This document shows, one piece after another, positions 1 through 12,750 of a stretch of DNA of 64,000 nt (position 1 is the first letter of the stretch; each line of letters begins with the position of its first letter). The notes under the pieces were generated by a model. The model ran no database searches, was not told where the DNA came from, and worked only from the letters and a program-made list of their open reading frames with translations. Source of the stretch: Mucor racemosus (Eukaryota > Mucoromycota > Mucoromycetes > Mucorales > Mucoraceae); NCBI GenBank assembly GCA_027405735.1, contig JAPEHQ010000002.1, positions 3,670,501 to 3,734,500 on the forward strand. The letters are read 5' to 3'. Position numbers and translations under genes: made by a program.

Positions 1-715
1 AATAAGGCCCAAAGAGCAGGTGTACCATAAAGAGTCCACCAAAAGAGACGTGTATCCGCTGCATTATTGATTCTACTGGGCTATGTAAGATATGAGTACA
101 TGGAAGAATCATTCTCCTCCCCCCCCTAAAAATAACTTACACTAGCACTTTCAAATACCCATTTGTTTGAACCATCAGGTTGAATTTCATTCCACCAACG
201 AAGACCAACTAACAATCTACCTGAAATATTCTTTACAGTCCAAAAATCAAATGCTAAAAGCAAAATAGTAATCACAAAGACAAAAGTAAAATTGTCTGTA
301 AATATAGAACCCAACAAGTAAGTTAATAAAGCACCAAGTCTAAAAGCTATAAAGAAGAATGCGGCAATTGGATGGCTAAACTAAAAGTTTAACTTTTGAT
401 TCTTAAATGAATTATCTTGTTTTACCTTGATTGTTCAAAATATTCTCTAATTGTATTACGAGAATTATTATCTTGAAATCCTTGTTGTTGCTGTTGTTGC
501 TGTTGTTGTTGTTGTTGTTGTTGTTGAGCATTATTAAAACTTCCACTGACAGGCTGAGAAGTTGTATATCCTGACTCCAAGTCTTGGTCTGCAGATATAC
601 TTGCTGAATGTTGTAATAAATTAAGTTGATCTTCTTGAGGCTATGTACATATATATATAATATATATAAAGGTTATTTAAAGGGTAATTTGATATTTATT
701 TATGTGTATTACCAT
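1..715 (-). CDS. TVP23: TVP23 family Golgi membrane protein (FAM18/DUF846), 3' end beyond window
   Basis: Exons on the minus strand are 713-715 (the ATG alone), 426-640, 141-375 and 1-80; frame is kept at every junction, giving 177 visible residues. A Ser/Gln-rich cytosolic head with 15 consecutive Gln (residues 40-54) is followed by [12 protein letters not shown], two hydrophobic segments, and the family signature [20 protein letters not shown], then WVFES and [11 protein letters not shown]23 proteins are multi-pass late-Golgi/TGN vesicle proteins involved in retrograde transport; that role is family knowledge. The polyQ stretch (CAA/CAG) is not a general feature of the family. The start is placed at the lone ATG because its GT follows immediately and the next exon begins in frame after an AG. 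The divergent neighbour is the UBC4-like gene 785 bases away. Confidence 0.9.
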
Positions 716-1500
716 TTTGTTAAAGAGGGAAGAGTGAGATAAAACAAAAATGTGTATCCGCCCTCTACAACTACAGAAACGACCTCAAAAGCCCGCGTTT
801 GTTTGTGTCCATAAAATCAGATGCAGCTTTTTCTCCAGAATGATGGTGATTTTTAAATAGTTTTTATAGAGAATTTACACTGAAAATAATAGAACATCTA
901 TACAAACTGTGCTTTCAATTGTACAGAGTTTAATAAGATGCTTTTTATTTGAGGATTATCACTCTAAAAATGCAAGATTGTAACATTTGAGAAGACAGGA
1001 GGGGCCATAGCATTTTTGAAAATCCGCAGCACGGCTCACAAAAACCTTACTGTTTTAAAGAATTGTTATGGATTTAAGTAGAGTGATATCCCTAAACATT
1101 TAATTGTAAAGCACCTTAAACAGTATAAGATTCATTATTATATTTTTTTATACTCAAAAATGTTGATTAAAATACATATAATTGTCAAAACTAGTTTCCC
1201 CGTGGCACAGTAATTTGCGGATTAATGTAATGCAGCATTTTGATGGAAAGAGTGTGAGTATTCAAGAAACCAATAAACAGAAAGTTTCCTAATACAAATA
1301 TATCTATCCGTATATTTGAATTTGTAAGCTTTTCTACATTGTACCTACTTTTTTTCTGAAAATTCACCAGTAAAACAGTGTAATGTTTACTAATAATTAA
1401 ATAACCGCTGATAAATGGGGAGCACTATAAAACTGATTTTTGAAATATTGTTTCTACAAACTTCTTTTTTTTCGGTACAAATTTTTTTTCTGATTATAAA
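716..1500. other. Intergenic region between divergent TVP23 and UBC4
   Basis: No gene recognised. This 785-base AT-rich interval must hold the promoters of both divergent genes. Short T-rich tracts precede the UBC4 start at 1462-1490. No repeat shared with the rest of the window was noticed. Confidence 0.6.
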
Positions 1501-2258
<758 letters not shown>

Positions 2259-2433
2259 TTAATTAAAATTGGATTTTATCTGCTGTGTAAATGATTGCAT
2301 TTGCAGGAAAAGTAATTATTTTAATAAAGTGATACATAGAATTTGCATACTATTTTTGTTTTGTTAATATAATAGTAAAAGAAAGGGTGGGGGGGGGAGG
2401 ATAATTACATTTGATATACTACAATCTCTGTTT

Positions 2434-3795
2434 TTAAATATCGCAAATTAGTAAACCTTCTTCATAAAGGCCAGAAACAATTAATTTTGAGTTTTCTACA
2501 TCAATGGCACCTGTACTAGAAGTACCAAACAAAGAACCATTGTCTTGAATCAAAGTTTTAGTTTCGCCAGTTTTGATATCCCAAACATCTATTTGAGAAG
2601 GAGGCTTGACAACAGGAGATGGATCAGCAGTAGCAATATATTTGATTAAATCTAATGGTTTAGGATGACCACCAATAACAAGTAATTCATTATCAGCATG
2701 ATAATGAAGATTATCAACAGCCATATTAAATGTAGCATCAGCAACATGATCAAGATGAATATGAGGAACATCGTTTTTGATGGTAGTGATAATCTTGTAT
2801 TGTCTGACAGAACGCTTATTCGTTTCAGCAATAAACAAAATGCTGTCAGTACCAGAAACACCATTGGCAAAATATAAACCTTCTACACCCTTTTCAACTT
2901 GACCTGTAACGGCATTGTAAAAACCAACATTACTCCAACGGAAAAAGTAGGTTTCAAGCTTTCTCAAGATAGGGTGAACAAAATAATGATCATTAGAAAA
3001 GAAAAAGGAAGGAGTACCATCAACTGATCTGAATCTGACATCTTGAATCATATGAATACTATTTGGTGAATAGATTTCATCATGACTAACAGTGTGTTTG
3101 TGGATCAAATTTACTTGATCATCATCAATATCAAAGAATTCAACTGAAGGCTGTTCAAGATGAGGCTTATTGATGGCAGCAAGCATCTTTTTGCTAGTTT
3201 CAGGATGGAAATCAAGAGCGACACCCAAAGGATGGAAAGTTTTAGAGATACTGCTTTGAATTTCCATATTGAACTTTTCAATAGATGCAGGTGTTTCGAC
3301 ATAATTTACTTTCCAAATGCCTCCAGCAGGTACAGATTCACCAGGAGTCAATTTATTGATGCCCATAATATCATTATACTGGATTCTGACAGGATCACAG
3401 CTGACATAAGCTACACCAGCTTCATCAGACAAGACGAAATCTTCACAGTATTTAAAGTCGTTAGGGCCTATTTATCACATGAAAATACTTGCACGATTAA
3501 CTATCTCGGTATTTTGAAGTACTTGTAAATGCACAATACCTTCCATTTTAACACATTCGTCAACATTAAAATCTTCTATAGTAAGAAAAATACCAGAAAG
3601 AGGGACAAGTACATCTATATTATGAGAATGTTAAAACAAATCAACTTTTAAATACCATCTAATTATAAACAACATACATAAAATAGAAGCAATGTAGACT
3701 ACAGGAAGAATATAGCCCCAATGCGTTAAGTTAAACCAAACATTCTTATGAGGGGGAGGCGAAGGAGCTTCTCTTTCAGCATTTGATGAAGCCAT
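2434..3795 (-). CDS. Paraoxonase/arylesterase-like six-bladed beta-propeller protein with N-terminal membrane anchor
   Basis: Exons 3678-3795, 3540-3614 and 2434-3467 give 408 residues. A Pro-rich head (about 20 residues) is followed by a single hydrophobic segment (WGYILPVVYIASILYVLVPL), so the protein is likely a type II anchored or secretory-pathway protein. The body resembles PON enzymes: ECVKMEGPNDFKYCEDFVL, a Ca-site-like SNDHYF, PNSIHMI, FANGVS and a propeller closing near the C-terminus. PON family members are calcium-dependent lactonases/esterases; the substrate here is unknown. The first intron uses GTATGT inside the hydrophobic exon; reading through it meets a stop. It starts 171 bases from the stop of the neighbouring minus-strand NmrA-like gene. 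Confidence 0.8.
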
Positions 3796-3966
3796 ATTTC
3801 AGTATTTGATAAAGAGAAATGAAAAAGAGAAATTTATTGTGTGCCTTAAATAAATGCCCCCCCCCCGTTTCAATTGGCCTTTCGCCATGTAAATAATCTA
3901 GTTTGTGTAATTTTTCATATGCCTGTCTGTCTGCATCAGGATCCTTTATTGATAAAAACAATATAT

Positions 3967-5044
3967 TTAGACTTTGGGCTTGAAACTATTTGAATTTTCA
4001 TTGAAATACGCTTGTAATGTTCTTGGTTTTTCTTTGATGATTAATTCAACATGTTCAACATGAACACTTCCTAATGTCTTGCTTATCCAATCAAAATAGT
4101 CGAGAAATGTTTGAATTTGGACATCTATACATATATATTTGCTCAGAGATTGATTATGCAGATACACAAACAAATTTAAATTTACCATTGGGAAGACACA
4201 ATGCTTTTGTTCTGTATCCAAATTCACTTTGATCCATATAAACTGCAGATCTTTCCTTCTTGAGACGTTCATCAAACCAAATATTATGTCGGAGATTTTT
4301 GAGATAATATACAGTATCCATAGGACGAGCCATATGGTATCGATGCAGCTTAAATGTTGTTTCATTAGACATCATTTTGATAATTGACTTGCTAGTTACT
4401 ATCTCGGGACCAGTTAATGTGTACACTTGACCAGCATAATAATCATTTAAACATGTTGTGAATGACCCATTTTGTATAATAAATGTTGAAATGACTGAGC
4501 AAACATCAGAAATGTCAATTGGACATAACTCTGTATCTGAATTCAAGGGCAATGCCATGCTTCCTGATACTTCTACTTGATTAGACCACAAATGAAAGAA
4601 CTGCTGAATAAAATCTAATCTTAAAATCACCCAATTCATATCTTGTTGCATTGATACTAAATGATTCTCTACTAATCCATAATCATATAATGCTTCATGT
4701 TGTTCTGATTGTGCTCCTTGGTGTGACAGGAAAATGATGGATTTAACACCGGATTTTGATGCTACGTTGCAAATTTGTTGACAGTATTCAACTCGATTAG
4801 GGCGATTGCTCATAACAAGAATAATTTGATCAATGTTACGCATGGCTTTGGATAGGTCATTCAGAAGTGAATAATCAATAGCGACAACATCAATACCTTT
4901 TTTGGCGAAATTGAACAGCCATGGTTGTTTAGTACTCTTTTCTTGACACAAAATGCGCATGTCAGAGCGTAGAGCAGTAAGTTGAGATAAATGCGATGCT
5001 ATGCAGTAGCCCAGATAGTCGTCAGCACAAGTAATAAGAATCAT
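3967..5044 (-). CDS. NmrA-like / atypical short-chain dehydrogenase family NAD(P)-binding protein
   Basis: Exons 4186-5044 and 3967-4124 encode 338 residues. The N-terminus MILITCADDYLGYCIASHL is a Rossmann first beta strand and loop in which the usual GxxGxxG glycines are partly replaced (CADDYLG). Later features typical of NmrA-like proteins include DLSKAMRNIDQIILVM, a SIIFLSHQGAQ strand, WVILRLDFIQQFF, and CPIDISDVCSVI preceding VYTLTGPE. Such proteins are NAD(P)-dependent reductases or redox sensors. The ATG at 5044 is preferred over an upstream in-frame ATG at 5218 because the Rossmann strand normally starts at the extreme N-terminus. Enzymatic activity is doubtful given the weak glycine motif. 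Confidence 0.7.
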
Positions 5045-6480
5045 TTTATGTATATTATAATGGAAATAGAGAAGAAAAACAGCAATGAAAAATTGGCCTT
5101 TTATATATGCTTTTTTTTTTTTTTCGACGTTGTGATATATAACAGACAACATAACCACGAGATACACTTTTATACACGAATAAAAAGAACTGTGGCTAGG
5201 AATCCAGGTTTTAAACAACTTGATCTCAAGGTTAAAAATAACCTCAAAGTATATTTTTAGAGAGTAAAACTTGAATCAATCATACTTTGAAGGCTTGGTT
5301 TTTTGCTAATAATGATATCACGAATACAAATGCGTTTGGCATATTATAAAAACCTTTTTATAGAACAAAAAAATACTTGATTGATGTCAATTTATATATA
5401 TATAATCGATAGTTTATGTGTGTTTGTGGATGAGCAAACAATGAAAACTATTGGATTTGCATAAAGACTTGAGGTACTACAGCAATGAGACGACACATTA
5501 CTAAACAAACAATACAAATATACATCAGGATTTTATATGTATATTGAATTGTATTAAAATATAATATAAAATATGCCATAATCCAGCTTTAATTAATACC
5601 TCCCTTTAACAATGTTGTTCAAAAATTGCCTTCGTCACATCATATATTATTGTAAAAACTCTCGATTTTGATCATTAATATCTCTACTAATTTTAAAGAT
5701 TTTTCACATCATAATACACCGAATCAAAGGCTCAATCTACGAAATTAAATTTGTATCAGCTTGAAAGTGCTTCAATGCTCTGTGATTTATCAGAAAATAT
5801 AAATGTAAAATAAAACTAGAAATTTAATCAAGTAAAGAGATATCGTTTATTGTGTTGGTTTTCGAGGACATTAAACAGTCATTTTGGAGCCAATTCCATT
5901 TCTAACCCATATTGAAATGTAATTCTTATAAATAGTCTTTTAAACCAAGACCTAGAAGCTCTTGGTTTTTTCTTTGATCATTAGTTTTTCTAGTAATAAA
6001 GCTTACGTTCTCCATAATAAATGTTACTAGTCTTTATTATTATTCTTTCTATAAACACGATTTTATGTCATACGATCTCGCCTTACAAAATACACCCGGT
6101 GCTTAGCTTTTATTCGCGCTATTTGTTGTATCTCATACCTATGTTTCTGTAGGGTGGCAACTTACTACTTGGATTTGGATCAGTATTCATCAAGATTGTA
6201 TTTCTAATTTCTTTCAATAAAAGTGCGCAGCAGTAAACTATAGGTACACTTTGGCAATGATTTTCTCATCACATTGTAGGTTGCAAATGTTGCTCTTTGA
6301 GATTATTGTGTCCCAGATGCATCACTACTCTCATGTAAGTTTGGAAGGCGTTAAAATTAAAATTCGTTGAGGTATGTAGGGTAGGGATTCTGTCGAGCCC
6401 AGCTTATATTAATAAATTTGACTGTCAAACCCTGCTCGACACCAATCCTAATGTAGGGGTTTTGCTGTTCAGGAGTCCAG
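5045..6480. other. Non-coding tract with LTR-like debris
   Basis: No supported gene. 5801-5850 resembles 59750-59795, and 5886-6060 is a copy of LTR-like family L3 (separate entry). The remainder is unique AT-rich sequence leading into repeat R1. Confidence 0.5.
5886..6060 (+). repeat. LTR-like repeat L3, partial copy
   Basis: About 175 bases match, in inverted orientation, 22670-22850, and more distantly the complete L3 copy at 45714-45947. Contains a TATA-like CTTATAAATAG and an AATAAAG signal followed by GTTCTCCATAATAAATG, the layout of an LTR (promoter then polyadenylation signal). Ends not resolved. Confidence 0.6.
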
Positions 6481-6484
6481 CAGG

Positions 6485-7920
6485 CTTCAGACGGCCTTAG
6501 ATCTAATCTTCAGATGATGTACCTTCTTTCTATGGGCCACTAATATTTTTCAGAAAATAAAAGGAGTTAGTACCAGAAAATAAGTCCATGACCTAATATT
6601 GACCAAAAAGTGACTTAAAATTGATTGTAAAAAATTAAGTACATAGCTTAAGGTATTAATTTTTTGTATTCACAAGATAGACCCAACTTCAAGCTACTCT
6701 GCATTTTTTGTTTCAGCGAAAAATATGGATTTTTCGTCGAGATAATCAAAACAATAGTTCGTATCATCGCTTAAAACCTACCGAAACGGGGTTTCAAAAT
6801 TGATTTAACAATGAAAAAATGATCGAAAAATGATTCAAAAGACAAAATTGTTTAATGGTTCATGAACTGCCAAGTAAGTTAAACTAACATGTTAAATAAT
6901 TTTCGCACAGTTTCACATTCTGCATCCATCTAACTAAAATTTAAATAAATGTTTCACATTGAATTTTGCGTAAAATGCAATTGAAATTTTGGAGGTTTTT
7001 GAAGATACACATCACGTTTTATAAGCATATTTACAATATAATTTATGGCAATGATGTGCAACAAAATTATCTACTGATCAAGCTATTGCTGAGCTCTCTA
7101 ACTGCATTTCTCGTAGAAAAACGAGGTTTTTTATCAATTTTTTTTCAGATTCAGATTTTGGGATGAGGGTATACAAGGGAAAAATTGGAGCTAGAAGCGA
7201 AAGTATTCCTTTGTATACATTTTTGATGATATTTCCACGAAAAATCAATATTATAAAAAAATCTAAATTGGATTTGAGAGAGCTCAATGGGGTTAATGGC
7301 ATGAATGTAAAAAAGATGCTGCTCAATTTAACGAATATTTTGAAATCTGCTACAAAAATGCCAAAAAAATAATAAAAAAATAAAAGTATTCAGAGCTTTT
7401 TTATACTGAAATATGGTATAAAGCACTTCAAAACAGGTAATCTTTATTATTAGAGAGTGTTAGTATAGCTTGATTTTTCGTAGAGATATGAAGCCTCAAA
7501 GTTTTTCATTTTTAGCAGTAAAATACTTGTAAAAATCTGAAACATTCGCACTGGGGAAGTTATACCAACTGCAAAAAATAGGATATTTTTGGATACTTGT
7601 TTTTGGGTTAAAGTTGAACATCTCAGGTACATTGGCATTTAATTTTTCCTTGGTGATATTTAGTGAAAAAAAAAAGTAGAGCTGGGATGAAAAGTGAGAT
7701 CCAGTTTTCAAGAAAAAAGCAGTAAATTTTACGTGTTTTCGCGTCTTTTGTGAGGTATAAAATAAATTTAAAAATAGGTAGCTGGATGCGACCAATTTAT
7801 ATCTATTTTGCGGCGTATAAGGTATATCTAAAAAAGCATTTAATATGAGGTTAGTTATAGAAAAGAAAATACGCGCCGATTTTGAAATTTGAAAGCTATG
7901 GAAATTCAATTTCAGTATTG
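6485..7920 (+). repeat. Dispersed repeat R1, copy a
   Basis: A diverged copy of a ~1.5-kb sequence found again at 15370-16880 (inverted), 41657-43160 (inverted), 47880-49979 (direct) and 56760-57332 (inverted). Shared landmarks are the tracts around AATATTGACCAA (6596), GGGATGAGGGTATACAAGGG (7162), CCACGAAAAATCAATATTAT (7231) and GAGAGAGCTCAATGGGG (7275). One frame keeps recognisable similarity between copies (residues such as FGMRVYKG, LYTFL, PRKINI, LRELNGVN), so R1 may derive from a coding element, but every copy is full of stops. Confidence 0.75.
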
Positions 7921-8349
7921 TTCGAGCAAGTACCGTATATTAAAAAAGCTTTTATTTTGCATTAATCACAGCTCTTAATGGCATCTACTTATGGATTTTA
8001 AACATTAAAAAAATATTAATTTTGTGGAGAAAAATGCTGTTATGTCAATACTCATCCTATGTCTCACATCCAAGGTCACAGTCTATAATTAGTGTTACAG
8101 TAAATCAATGCGGATCATTGACTTACATCATATTCTTAGATAGTAAAACCCTAGTAATAGTTATAATTAATGTATATAAATACATCCAAAGGATGTATTG
8201 TTAATAAAAGTGTAATATTCTGGCAAGATTATTTATACAGACTCTTTTGACATTTCAAATGCAATCAAACATATCACCGAAATATTTTCTCATAATGGTC
8301 CAATATTGAATTTTCGAAAAATATATATACGAAAAATGCTATTACAATT

Positions 8350-9812
8350 ATGAATAACCACTCGATCTGTAGATATAAAGTAGAGCTATACAATGATTTT
8401 CTTTATTTTGAAATTTCCTGCTAAAATTTCGACTTTTGCTCCAAAAAACAGTGATTTTAAACATTATCAAGTTCACCTCGTATTCAAGACAACTGTGTAT
8501 TGGCGGCAAAGATTGGAAAATTGAAACCCATTTTGTTGACGTCCCCAAATGGTAAAATCTACGCTTTTCTCACAGCTTCAGATAATATAAGTGATGTATT
8601 ATCTGGTGAACCAAATGGCACTTGCATATTATTGGTGCAAGTCCAATCTACAGATACATAGCAGAAGATCAACAATACGTTGAACTTAGCAAACAAATCA
8701 CTCATGAAATAAACAAGGACTGGGTCTTCTTTCCGCAACTCAGATTTGAAATATCGCAAATATTTGCAGGATGTATCCTAATAAGTGGATCAACAGTATT
8801 ACTCATAAACTGCATTGAACCTTATGACAGAATGAAGACGGTTGACTCGCATCACGAACGTAGAGTAAATTCAGCTGCCCATCAATCCTCGTTCCCAAAG
8901 TTAGAATCAAAATATGGCCAGATAACGGTTTGCCTTGTTATATCAGAATCTAGATATAGCGCTACAGTAGTTGTATTATCAGGATATTGTTATTGTTACA
9001 CCATCAATAGCTATTGTATCACTTGATAAATCTCTTCTATATATAATCTCATTCTCTACATTGAATAAAACTACACCTTTTACTCTTGTCTAATTCTTAT
9101 TAGTTTTGGTAAAACATGCCTGACTCAAGACGATAATACAACCAAATTAAAAATTGGAGCTGCCAGTTGTAATTTATTGGAGACGTCAAGCACGCGTTTG
9201 TACAAGCAAACGATAACGAATAAAACAATCGAAATGGGACCGAATACCAGTAACTTTGTGCCACTACCAGATACTAAAACTTATCTCAATGCAGAGCACT
9301 TAAAACCAGGAAAATAATGCTTGAAGATGAAACAGCCACTTGTATTGATCAAACTTATATCTTTTGTCAACTACGTCAGTTAAGATCGAAATTTTGCTGC
9401 CAGTCAACTTACTCGTTATGTCAATCGTTTAGTTCAACTGTATATGATATTTCCTATCGCCCCTACACCATATGGACGCTTTGTGAATACGATTCTCCTC
9501 AAAAATTAGACTGGCAGTCGCATAAACTTTCAAAAATGTTTGAATCAATTGCTTCACTGGTTATCAAAAATGGTTCAGCCGCCCGTATCAAAGTGATGAT
9601 TTTCCATGAATTGCACAACACCCTAAAGATGGAGTAATCAAAGATACAATTGGACAAATCATTAACTTACAAGAAAACGGTTCAATTGTAATTATTAACA
9701 ACTTGAAACTGAGCAATTTACTTCAGATTTTAGCAGATTCAATAATAACATCTATAAATAATTCAAATCAAATGGCTGCCAAGTTGTTATCCCAGCATCT
9801 ATACAAATAATA
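8350..9812 (+). pseudogene. Decayed gene of unknown function, split by a solo LTR
   Basis: Open stretches continue one another in several frames: 8622-8935 (containing IYRYIAEDQQYVELSKQI), 9126-9316, 9317-9637 and 9630-9812 (DGVIKDTIGQIINLQENGS to a stop). Frameshifts and stops separate them and the L1 solo LTR at 8936-9116 interrupts the first with a 5-base duplication. I do not recognise the product. Codon use and lengths suggest an old single gene rather than chance frames, but this is inference. Confidence 0.35.
8936..9116 (+). mobile_element. Solo LTR, family L1 (181 bp), with 5-bp target duplication TGCCT
   Basis: Begins TGTTATATCAG and ends TTGGTAAAACA, so TG...CA ends. TGCCT lies at both 8931-8935 and 9117-9121. 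An AATAAA signal is followed by the conserved CTTTTACTCTTGT. Further copies lie at 21638-21819, 29952-30133, 46122-47181 (split) and 61289-61472. Confidence 0.85.
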
Positions 9813-9849
9813 GTCATAGGCATGATACCTTCAACATACTATATATGTA

Positions 9850-10348
9850 CAGTCGTGATTGGATTTAGTGGACCCATAAATAACGGATTTTCGATTTAAT
9901 GGACAGTTTGAAATCTCCCGTTTTTCTTTTAATAATTTTACTGCCTAAATCCACTGAATCGATTCAGTGGATAGTAGACAATTTCGTTTCTACCAGTCCA
10001 CTTTATTAGTAAAATATAAATACTATTGGATAAAACTGTATTTAGCCGGCAATAGCTTGATCTTGTAGCCATGAAATTAGAAGAAATATGGAGAGTAACC
10101 AAATCACGTGCCTAATTTACCTCCGTCTTTTATTAAATTTCTTGTTATCCACTGTTCAATTCAGTTGCTCGAATATGAATAGCCTTTATTATTAAAAATA
10201 TTATTTAATACTATAAACTAGTAACGCCTTTTTATTCTCATTTTTTGATCCAATATTACGGAAAATGATTTATTCGATTTAGTGGAAAATTCGATTTAGT
10301 GGACACTTTTCTCCCTCCCAACGATTCCACTAAATCGAATCACGACTG
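9850..10348 (+). mobile_element. Tc1/mariner-pogo type MITE, copy 1 (499 bp)
   Basis: Flanked by TA (9848-9849 and 10349-10350). Ends are inverted repeats beginning CAGTCGTGATT(C/G)GATTTAGTGG. A perfect 20-base palindrome (CCACTGAATCGATTCAGTGG) lies internally. No coding capacity, hence non-autonomous. Other copies: 46374-46866, 58277-58771 and a 5' stub at 43161-43275. Confidence 0.85.
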
Positions 10349-10350
10349 TA

Positions 10351-11704
10351 CACTATTTTATTATGTGCAATTTGTTGATATATATATTGTATGAATTGTT
10401 CTGAGTTATGTCTTATTGTTGTTGATAAATGGATTGATCGCCAAAATGAAAATTGAACCTTTTGGAAATATTGATGAATCTCATTAAATATTACACTTGT
10501 GGTAATGAAATCTTTAATACTTGTTGGCTTTATAAATTCTTACATCCTTTTTTTTCATTTTATTTTTTATTTGAGATTTACAAAATTTATAAAAGGCATA
10601 AGATTGCCAATATAACCACATATAAGCTCCTAATGTCGAACTTGTCGGCTTGTAACCCTTCATAAAACACAATTTTATATTTCTATTTACTTGAACTTAA
10701 TGGCCTCCACAGACCAGTTGGTTGGTCTGCAAGTAGATGCTCAATTGTTTCTGGAGAGAAAAAGTGAGAAAGTGAGGGAAAGTGAGAGAAAAAGTGAAAA
10801 TTTCTTTTTTTGGAAACACCATGTTTTTGGATCCCAGACATGTCATCCGAGCAAGTTCGTTTCAAAAAAATGGGCGGAGTTCTCAAACGTCCGGTAAATT
10901 GAGGTGACGATTGATTTTCATAAATGGAAATATACTGCTACCATTATACGACAATTAAAGTTCCGAGGTATATTTCAGCGTGGCATGTATATTCCTGCAT
11001 ATAGTAAATGTACATTTGATAAAGGAAGTAACGAGATAAAAACAAGGAGAAAAGTTTTACAGAAAAAGTTGATGATCTTCATATGCACTAAGAAAATCAA
11101 TAAGATAAATACAGGAAGAATGGGTTGAGCACAGCAATGAATAATCAACAAAACCACAAGACAATGTTACTAGCATATCGTATATAAAACGTACACTTTA
11201 CTTGGACATTGAGGCAGCCTTTATATTGATATGTTGATTCATGTAAAACATGATAAGGCCAAAAATTAATCTGAAATCAGCAACAATTTGGTACTTTCTT
11301 GGGGATTAATAGAATCAATGTATCGAACCATATTATTATTTGTACATCTAAAGCACCTTAAAATGATTGCAGTGGATTAACCGATAACACCTATGTCTTG
11401 TATATCATCCTATTTCAAGAAACCAATAGAGGTATTGCACTAATTTCTCAAGTTGATTACTTCACTTTATATACATCTGCCAGAAGCATATAAAGTCGTA
11501 CAAAAGCAATGAGTTTCTATGTCTTCTTCAATATATACCTTTAGTCATTGAAGCAGCTGAAAAGGGAATAACTGTCACGAAACAATTGATGTGGGGTATA
11601 TCCTAACCATCTATTTACTCTCCCTTTTCACACACGCCTAGATTTACATTGCACTCCCTTTTCTTTTCCTAAATTTCTCTTTCTCTCTTTTTTCTTTGAA
11701 AAAA
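10351..11704. other. Intergenic region upstream of PEX11
   Basis: No supported gene; several short open frames lack codon structure or homology. 10756-10800 is a degenerate tandem run of AAAGTGAGA-like units. 11600-11700 is strongly pyrimidine-rich (CTTTTCTTTTCC, CTCTTTCTCTC) and probably the PEX11 promoter/5' UTR. Confidence 0.5.
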
Positions 11705-12623
11705 ATGCTTACTCATTCAGGCGTTGATGCTTTTAATCGTTATTTAAATACAACAGTTGGCCGTGAAAAGCTATGCCGTCTTGTCCAGTATTTCGCTCGT
11801 TTCTATGCCTTTTACTTGTTCCGCAATGGAGCCCCTAAGGATACTATTCAACGTTGGATAAATCTCAAAACCCATCTTGGTAATGGCCGTAAGTTTTTCC
11901 GTCTTTTGAAGCCTGTTGAGTTTGCTCAAACTGGTGTCAAGAGTTTAGCTATCCAAGATGAAATTTTACGTTTTACTGCTGTTGCTAAACAAGCTGGTAT
12001 GTTTTTTTATTACATGAGTGAAATCTTTGTATTGGTAAGTATTAAATAATATAATGATTTATATGTATAACTTAATATTTCATATATCTAGTCCAACTCT
12101 ATCAACTTTTATAAACCTACCAACATCAAAAAGATTACCGAAATTGGCCAAAAATGTTGGTTTGCAGCTATTGCAGCTTCTTTGATTTCTGGTTTGTACA
12201 AGTTTAAACAATTAAGTGTTCGTGAGCATATGCTTGAAAAGTCTCGTAAAGCCATTGTAAACACCGAGGAGAAATCAGAAAGTCAAATTGCTGAATTGAA
12301 GGCTCAAGAAAAGGCATTGGCCAGGTATTTATGATTTTGTATGTGCAATATTCAATATCCGTTTTAACATTTTCTTTCGTTTGCATTAGGGACAAATACA
12401 CCACAAGATATACTTTCATTTCAGATGCTGTTGATATTATTATTCCCTCAGCTGGCTTGGGCTGGTTAAAGGCTGATGAAGGCATTGTCGGGCTTGCTGG
12501 GTAAGCCTTTTGAATATCATTTTTCAAGATAAAAAATCATTACTAACATTATTTCTCATGAAATTTAGTATGACCACTTCATTATTGGCCATGAATACCC
12601 AATGGAAGAAGTTGAACGGTTAA
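11705..12623 (+). CDS. PEX11: Peroxisomal membrane biogenesis protein PEX11
   Basis: Exons 11705-12034, 12092-12324, 12390-12500 and 12569-12623 give 242 residues, the normal PEX11 length. N-terminal region (VDAFNRYLNTTVGREKLCRL and YFARFYAFYL) matches the conserved amphipathic helix segment that tubulates the peroxisomal membrane; LSVREHMLEKS and a hydrophobic C-terminal region ending TQWKKLNG follow. PEX11 elongates peroxisomes and controls their number before fission; that is family knowledge. The in-frame TTG-AAA-AAA before the ATG at 11705 is 5' UTR. Followed by a T-homopolymer at 12718-12748. Confidence 0.92.
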
Positions 12624-12714
12624 GTTCAACCAATATTTTTAATACATGTCAGGTTTATTAATTTAAATAAAGAAAGGTTTATGTTTCCAAATACTTCGAT
12701 TTGAGTATACAGAA

Positions 12715-12750
<36 letters not shown>

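Noticed and set aside
3160..3528. 122-codon plus-strand frame
   Set aside because: Shadow of the paraoxonase-like gene on the other strand.
5045..5218. N-terminal extension of the NmrA-like gene to 5218
   Set aside because: It would put 58 unrelated residues before the Rossmann strand; the ATG at 5044 fits the family.
8622..9026. Intact 134-codon gene
   Set aside because: The last third is LTR L1 sequence, so the frame is chimeric and not a native gene.
10691..10897. Frame with SEKVRESERKSEN repeats
   Set aside because: Produced by the AAAGTGAGA tandem run; no homology or splice support.
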